The translations under genes and the position numbers were made by a program. The notes under the pieces were generated by a model. The model saw nothing but the letters and a program-made list of their open reading frames with translations, was not told the DNA's origin and did not search any database. A DNA stretch of 64,000 nucleotides from Platycnemis pennipes (taxonomy: Eukaryota > Arthropoda > Insecta > Odonata > Platycnemididae), in assembly GCA_933228895.1 (NCBI GenBank), contig OW121850.1:30141773-30205772 (forward strand), in the 5' to 3' direction. Of the stretch, positions 59,771 through 64,000 are shown one piece after another. How positions within the stretch are numbered: the first letter of the stretch is position 1; the number at the start of each line of letters is the position of its first letter.

Positions 59771-60095
59771 GTAAAAGAGAAAGTTAGTTAGTTAACCAGG
59801 GGAGGCGACCAACAGCTGAGGCTGAGCATCGTTTAGGATAGGTGGGTATTAGGATAATGGTAGGCGTTTTTCAGGGAACGGGGGAAGGGTGGAGGGGTCG
59901 ACATTAGCCTCCACTCACGACAGGCTCTTAGGGGACCACGGCTTAGCGTCCAATCCGTAGGACAGAGGACTAGGCATTCAAGTAGGGACCGGTTTACCAT
60001 TGAAAAATCCTCTACTGCCGGGAATCGAATCCGGGCCCTCGGGATGGTAGGCCAGTTCTCTAGCCACCACTCCAACCCGATCCCCGTAAAAGAGA
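59771..60095 (-). mobile_element. AACC/AACT-tailed tRNA-derived SINE, full length with a 10-bp target-site duplication
   Basis: GTAAAAGAGA flanks the insert exactly (59771-59780 and 60086-60095), so the element is 59781-60085, 305 bp. On the minus strand it starts GGGGATCGGGTTGGAGTGGT, GGCTAGAGAACTGGCC and TACCATCCCGAGGGCC, with the B box as complement of GGAATCGAATCC (60021-60032). A body of about 210 bp follows, and it ends in AACTAACTAAC units. The head is tRNA-like in its A and B boxes but too changed to name the parent tRNA firmly. The perfect duplication marks a recent insertion. This copy defines the family start and end. Confidence 0.9.
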
Positions 60096-60711
60096 TAGGT
60101 TTTGCGTATCGGAAGAAGGTAGGCAGGAAGGATAGTTGAATGGAGTCGAGTGAAACCAATCCTAGAACTGGTGACTAGAAGTGATGAAGGTGATAAAGTC
60201 TATCAATTTTGGCGACAGCCTACGTATGCAGGGTGTTCGCTTCTGGATACGGAATCTCATTTTTGACTCAAGGCGCTTCGTGCGGCCAACTCGGGAACAT
60301 TCAAGCAATTACTGCCCCACTTTATTCGCGAGATGAGGAAGGTGCGCGAGCAAGCACGTAGGACGGAGCGTTAAAGCGGGTTGAAAATCCGCTGAAAATA
60401 GCGCGCGATACAATCTCCTGCCGGTTCCGAATATTTTTATGGATTTAATTGCTTCACGCATCGTTGGTCTCGGGGAATCCGGAATAATCACATCGATTGC
60501 CCCGGCAACTGGTAAGAAGAATCGAGAAAGCATACATTTCGGTTGCGCATACCTTTATCGCTAATACCACTCACGTTTAGCACGCTCGCGCGTATTTTAA
60601 CGAGAACTTCTGAAAAAAACGTAAATTTGTAGGAAATACAATCATATCCTGATTGACTGCGAGTGCTAACCAATATTTGTGTGAGAAATGCGTGGTATCT
60701 TAACTTGAGTA
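60096..60711. other. Unannotated DNA
   Basis: Short opposing frames and a GC-richer patch near 60240-60420. No recognised feature. Confidence 0.4.
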
Positions 60712-60766
60712 CTATCTGCTACACATCCTCGAGGTGACTTGCAGGGTATGTCGTAGACATAGATAT
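60712..60766 (+). mobile_element. LINE family A tail, very short copy (copy 4)
   Basis: CTGCTACACATCCTCGAGGT, GACTTGCAGGGTATGTCGTA and GACATAGAT match the LINE A tail with about 10 changes. Only the terminal 50 bases or so are present. It could come from the LINE itself or from a SINE with the same tail; no tRNA head is visible upstream. Confidence 0.6.
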
Positions 60767-61104
60767 CATCAAGTTCGGCTGAAAAAATTTTCATAGAAAC
60801 ACGTATAGAAGTTATGTAAAATATGCATTGTTTTTGCTTTCCTCGCATTCAGTTCTACTCCGAAATGAGGTATGTACAGCCAGCATTGCTATTATCCAAT
60901 TGTTGAATGAAAATGCGTAGAATTCGAGATAAAATGAAAGTACTCTGCAAGCCAATTAACCGATTACTCGACGGCAATCATACGCTATGGTACCATTGCT
61001 GTTCTTAATTTCGAGTGTGCAATCGACAGGTATCTTCATTTTCCCCACAAAGGATTGATGAGTCGATATCGATATCGAATAGTCAATTACTAGTTAATAT
61101 CGAT
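60767..61104. other. Unannotated AT-rich DNA
   Basis: Contains the short palindromic run GATATCGATATC (about 61067-61078). No gene or repeat family was recognised. Confidence 0.4.
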
Positions 61105-61310
61105 CATTAGCTTACTCAGTGTAAGGGTGAAGGGTCCGCAATTTATGGTCTTATTATACGAAGGTAGTGTTGCAGTTGTAGTATGCTCTCCGTGCACCAT
61201 TACCGTAGGGACGAATATTTCACTGAAATATCTTTGCCTCAACTGGGAATCGAACACAAGTCTTCGGTTGGGAGGCCGGTGTTCTTGCCTCAACAACACC
61301 CTGATCATAA
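61105..61310 (-). mobile_element. AACC-tailed SINE family, decayed copy
   Basis: The end at 61237-61307 gives, on the minus strand, ACCGGCCTCCCAACCGAAG then GTGTTCGATTCCCAG, parallel to the family head and B box. Next to it AATATTTCACTGAAATATCT parallels the TTTTCCACTGAAAAATCC-type body start, and GGGACGAA parallels GGGACCGG. Farther toward the tail the match is lost. Confidence 0.5.
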
Positions 61311-62439
61311 TAGTAGTGACTATACCTGCTCTTGTATTCTTTAAGTTATATAAATCAACCTAAGAGGCAAAGCAGCTTCACAAAATACACCAATTTCAGT
61401 TTAAAACTGCCTCTCCCTTCATACGGGTCAGGCAGTGAATGTAGGAACGATTTCAATAAACCGTCAGAATCCGAATTGCGGCCGCCTCCCCTTTGCGTCG
61501 CTTACAAATCGTATTGCTTCATAATGATTCTCGTGATGTTGCCACCTAATGCGTGCCGTTCGGGAATACCATTTGGTCGTTATCGCTCGCTTCCATTCCG
61601 TTCGAAAAAATCGTTATGACCGCAGTCCTGGTGAACACCCTTCACGACCGGGCGAGGGACGCGTGCGCGAGGACCCCGGGAAAGGGTCGGGTCCTTGCCC
61701 CGGGCCCGCTCGCCTCCGGAGAGCGAAGGAATTTGGGGGAGGGAGGATGCGGGAGAGAAAGAGAGGGCCCTACATAATGACAATCTCATTGCATGATCGC
61801 GGGGGCAAGTCGTGACTTATTCACTCGAACGTTATGTAATTTCAATGGGAGGAGTTAAAGAGCTCTCGGTTGGGATTGCGGTGATTCGAAGGGAGTTCGA
61901 TCGACCGAAATATCCGGTCCTTCTGAGAAAAGCTCATTAGCCGCTCGTTTCCATTATCCCGAAGTGGAAAAGTCAACAAAATAATGTCCGCATGGATCGA
62001 AATTTGAAAGAAACGAGTCTTCGAAAATTCGAAGCGTTGTGCTATTGGCCCCTCAGCTCTAGCTTCTTGTTTCCCCAAAAGTTATTTTTGATTGGGTAGT
62101 CCTTGACTTAGTATTTGTTTGATCTACTTCGATTTCCTCATTGGAATCATCGAGTGATCTCAGATTCTATGTTGATTATTCGAACGAGTCGAATGGAGCG
62201 AGTTCAAACTGCCCAAAGGTTGTGGACGTGGGTGGAGAAATGCATTGCATAATTAACTATTTGATTGTCACCGAAAAGTTTGCTTTATACGAGATCTCTG
62301 TGGGCATAAAGATGAGTCATTCTCGCATCAAATACATTCCAACATAAAGAGAGCTAAAATAGAATGTGGCTCAGGTGCTCCATCTAACGAGCTTATTTCG
62401 CACCCTACCTCAGTCCTAATCTTGGGACAAAGGTGACAT
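61311..62439. other. Unannotated DNA with a GC-rich patch
   Basis: About 61600-61770 is GC- and CpG-rich and purine-skewed, with chance frames on both strands. The rest has mixed composition and no recognised repeat. Confidence 0.4.
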
Positions 62440-62492
62440 GTATGCCGGAGACGGGGGATTCGAACCTGTGAGTTACCAAGCGGCAAAACAAC
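62440..62492 (-). repeat. tRNA-like SINE head remnant
   Basis: The minus strand reads GCCGCTTGGTAACTCACAGG followed by TTCGAATCCCCCGTCTCCGG. The GGTTCGAATCCCC block is a consensus B box (complement of 62453-62468). The A-box side is shortened. Confidence 0.45.
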
Positions 62493-62671
62493 AATACAAA
62501 TTAGATAGCATTTCACGACGTCATACTCTCCTTATTTTCCTACCCTGGTTTACGGAGTATACGTACATTTTTTCACTATTTTACCCAATGTTTAAGTTAC
62601 TCCAGTAGGTATGATTTAAGGGTTTTAACTATACCGCCAATGACTCACTTGCCCTGAAATGAATACGATGT

Positions 62672-62849
62672 CCTTTAAATGGAGGTCAGAAGTGTGAGTG
62701 GGGGTTGAGGAGGGTGGGGCTGCGAGGAGTGAACGACTGTTGTTGTACCGAGGAGCGTGAGTTGGTTGGAAAGGAAGGGGCGTGGGCATTCATGTAGGGT
62801 CTTCGCGAAAAGTTGGGGGGGAAGGCCCTATCTGACTTCCATTTAAAGG
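62672..62849. mobile_element. Small fold-back element with 19-bp terminal inverted repeats
   Basis: CCTTTAAATGGAGGTCAGA (62672-62690) and the complement of 62831-62849 (CCTTTAAATGGAAGTCAGA) differ at one base. The 140-bp interior is G-rich with no coding capacity. The size and ends suit a MITE, but no certain target duplication was found. Confidence 0.55.
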
Positions 62850-63763
62850 GCATACTTTTTGTTGCATAACCAGTGAATCAATGAAAATCACGTTTTAGCG
62901 TTGAAATCTCTGCTGACTTTCATTGAAATTAAATGAGAAGAGCACCGAATCAGGTATTTACACATCAATAAGTACCTATCACATAGTATTTTACTCCTAA
63001 AGAAGTATTTACTTATATTTAGCCTTTATATTGCACTATAGCATGATAAATTAGTATAAAATAAATATAAATTGTAGTTCTGAAGGAGCAGAATAAATTT
63101 TTAGTAAATCTACTTCCTAATTTAATAACTTGTCGTGATTAATGCCTTTTAAATTTCAAGATAAAGCTCTCTTGTTGATTTTCACTTCATTATTACAAAT
63201 AAATTTTTCGATGCTTCCTGGGAAACGTATTTATTCACCAGATACATTTCTTTCCCGTGCGGTATTGGTTTTCTCTATTTGCTATGATTTGTATGTAATT
63301 TTGTGGGATCAAATATTGACAGTGTGAAGGTATTGTTAGTTTGCATGCGAATGATTGTCCAGTGAAGTCACTTTCGTATGCCTCTCTCTTTTACCCCTTT
63401 TCCATTCGTTACTTTCTGTTTGACAGGTTCCACCGAGAGGGGTTGCTGTGGTAACGCGTCCAAGCCTTCATATCTTATGAACCTGCGCGGGGGAAAACTT
63501 CACCCGTGAGAACGCCCGATCTCAGATCTTGGAAGGGATCCAAATTGGACAACCTTTCACCCAAGATTTTCTTCGAGACGGTTGTCTTTAGGTTCTCTGT
63601 CGCCGCATGCCGCAAGAAAATATATTTTGCGCCTTTGCCCGTTGCAACGGTGGCGCTTTACAAAGGAAAGATCAAAAGGTAATTCATTGCAGTCATTAAG
63701 TTTGCTGATGATTGGTGACCTTACCCTACCATCCCCTCACTACGGGCAATTCAAACTGTAGTT
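62850..63763. other. Unannotated AT-rich DNA
   Basis: One short plus frame (63142-63327) is Phe/Leu/Ile-rich and unrecognisable. No repeat was identified. Confidence 0.4.
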
Positions 63764-63815
63764 GTGGAAATCGAATCCTCGGGGCGCTAGTTTCTCTCCC
63801 GTCACATCCCCATCC
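63764..63815 (-). repeat. tRNA-like SINE head remnant
   Basis: The minus strand reads GGGGATGTGACGGGAGAGAA then CTAGCGCCCCGAGGATTCGA and TTTCC. The start GGGGAT, the CCCGAGG block and the B-box-like GGATTCGATTTCC are spaced as in the AACC-tailed SINE head, to which it is probably related. The end of the window follows about 180 bases later with nothing recognised. Confidence 0.45.
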
Positions 63816-64000
63816 ACTCATTCCATTGCCTGAACTAATTGAGGAATGTTGTAGTAGGTCGTAAATTACAGAGTTCATTCAGGAGAATCGATCCCTGTGA
63901 TCTGCTCCTCATCTCTGCAGCTGAGAGGAATGCAAAGAGTATGAATCTATATGAGAATGGGTGATAGAGACATTTCACTCTTATCATGTACACACTCGTT

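Noticed and set aside
1..64000. CRISPR arrays, bacterial operons, prophage or telomere repeats
   Set aside because: No regularly spaced short repeats, no dense ORFs with ribosome-binding sites and no TTAGG-type arrays were seen.

Overview
The window looks like gene-poor nuclear DNA from a large animal genome, most likely an arthropod. The reasons are a single convincing protein-coding exon in 64 kb with spliceosomal signals on both sides, many tRNA-derived SINEs, 5'-truncated non-LTR retrotransposon ends, and short terminal-inverted-repeat elements. There are no operons, Shine-Dalgarno sites or dense ORFs. The species cannot be fixed from the sequence alone; an insect is the best guess. Almost every other open frame is a chance frame, usually in GC-rich or purine/pyrimidine-skewed DNA.

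The one real gene feature is a 1.34 kb GC-rich internal exon on the minus strand (11722-13062). It has a strong pyrimidine-AG acceptor and a GTAAGT donor. It encodes about 418 residues of a basic, Ser/Pro/Arg-rich, disordered scaffold-type protein that I do not recognise by name. The frame hits one TGA 84 nt before the donor, just after a run of five G, and both the same frame and the +1 frame stay open to the donor. The stop could be real, read through, or produced by one extra G.

Most of the rest is repeats. (1) LINE family A has four 3' ends (490-953, 36915-37410, 58579-58680 minus, 60712-60766), two still showing the SFFPRTIRE motif, all ending in the same tail. (2) A tRNA-Lys-headed SINE (1871-2003) carries that same tail, so it looks like a SINE mobilised by LINE A. 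(3) A second tRNA-derived SINE of about 305 bp with an AACC/AACT-type tail has two copies with perfect target-site duplications (59771-60095 and 33100-33437) and several decayed copies. (4) LINE family B gives reverse-transcriptase C-terminal pieces (2004-2275 and 19330-19745, both minus). (5) There is a hAT-like MITE with an 8-bp target duplication (52555-52817), an element with 39-bp terminal inverted repeats (54092-54501) and a smaller fold-back element (62672-62849). (6) A possible Penelope-like remnant with a hammerhead-like motif lies at 24000-24150. (7) About a dozen further tRNA-like promoter remnants are scattered along the window.

Several structures stand out: a perfect 44-bp fold-back with an internal tandem copy (18209-18383), a 17-bp hairpin with a GCGA tetraloop (41929-41966), a CRE-type palindrome (17912-17931), an inverted pair of tRNA-like repeats (57187-57478), and GC-rich islands whose purine/pyrimidine skew flips, some with G-quadruplex potential. 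The remaining sequence is AT-rich and shows no feature I can support.
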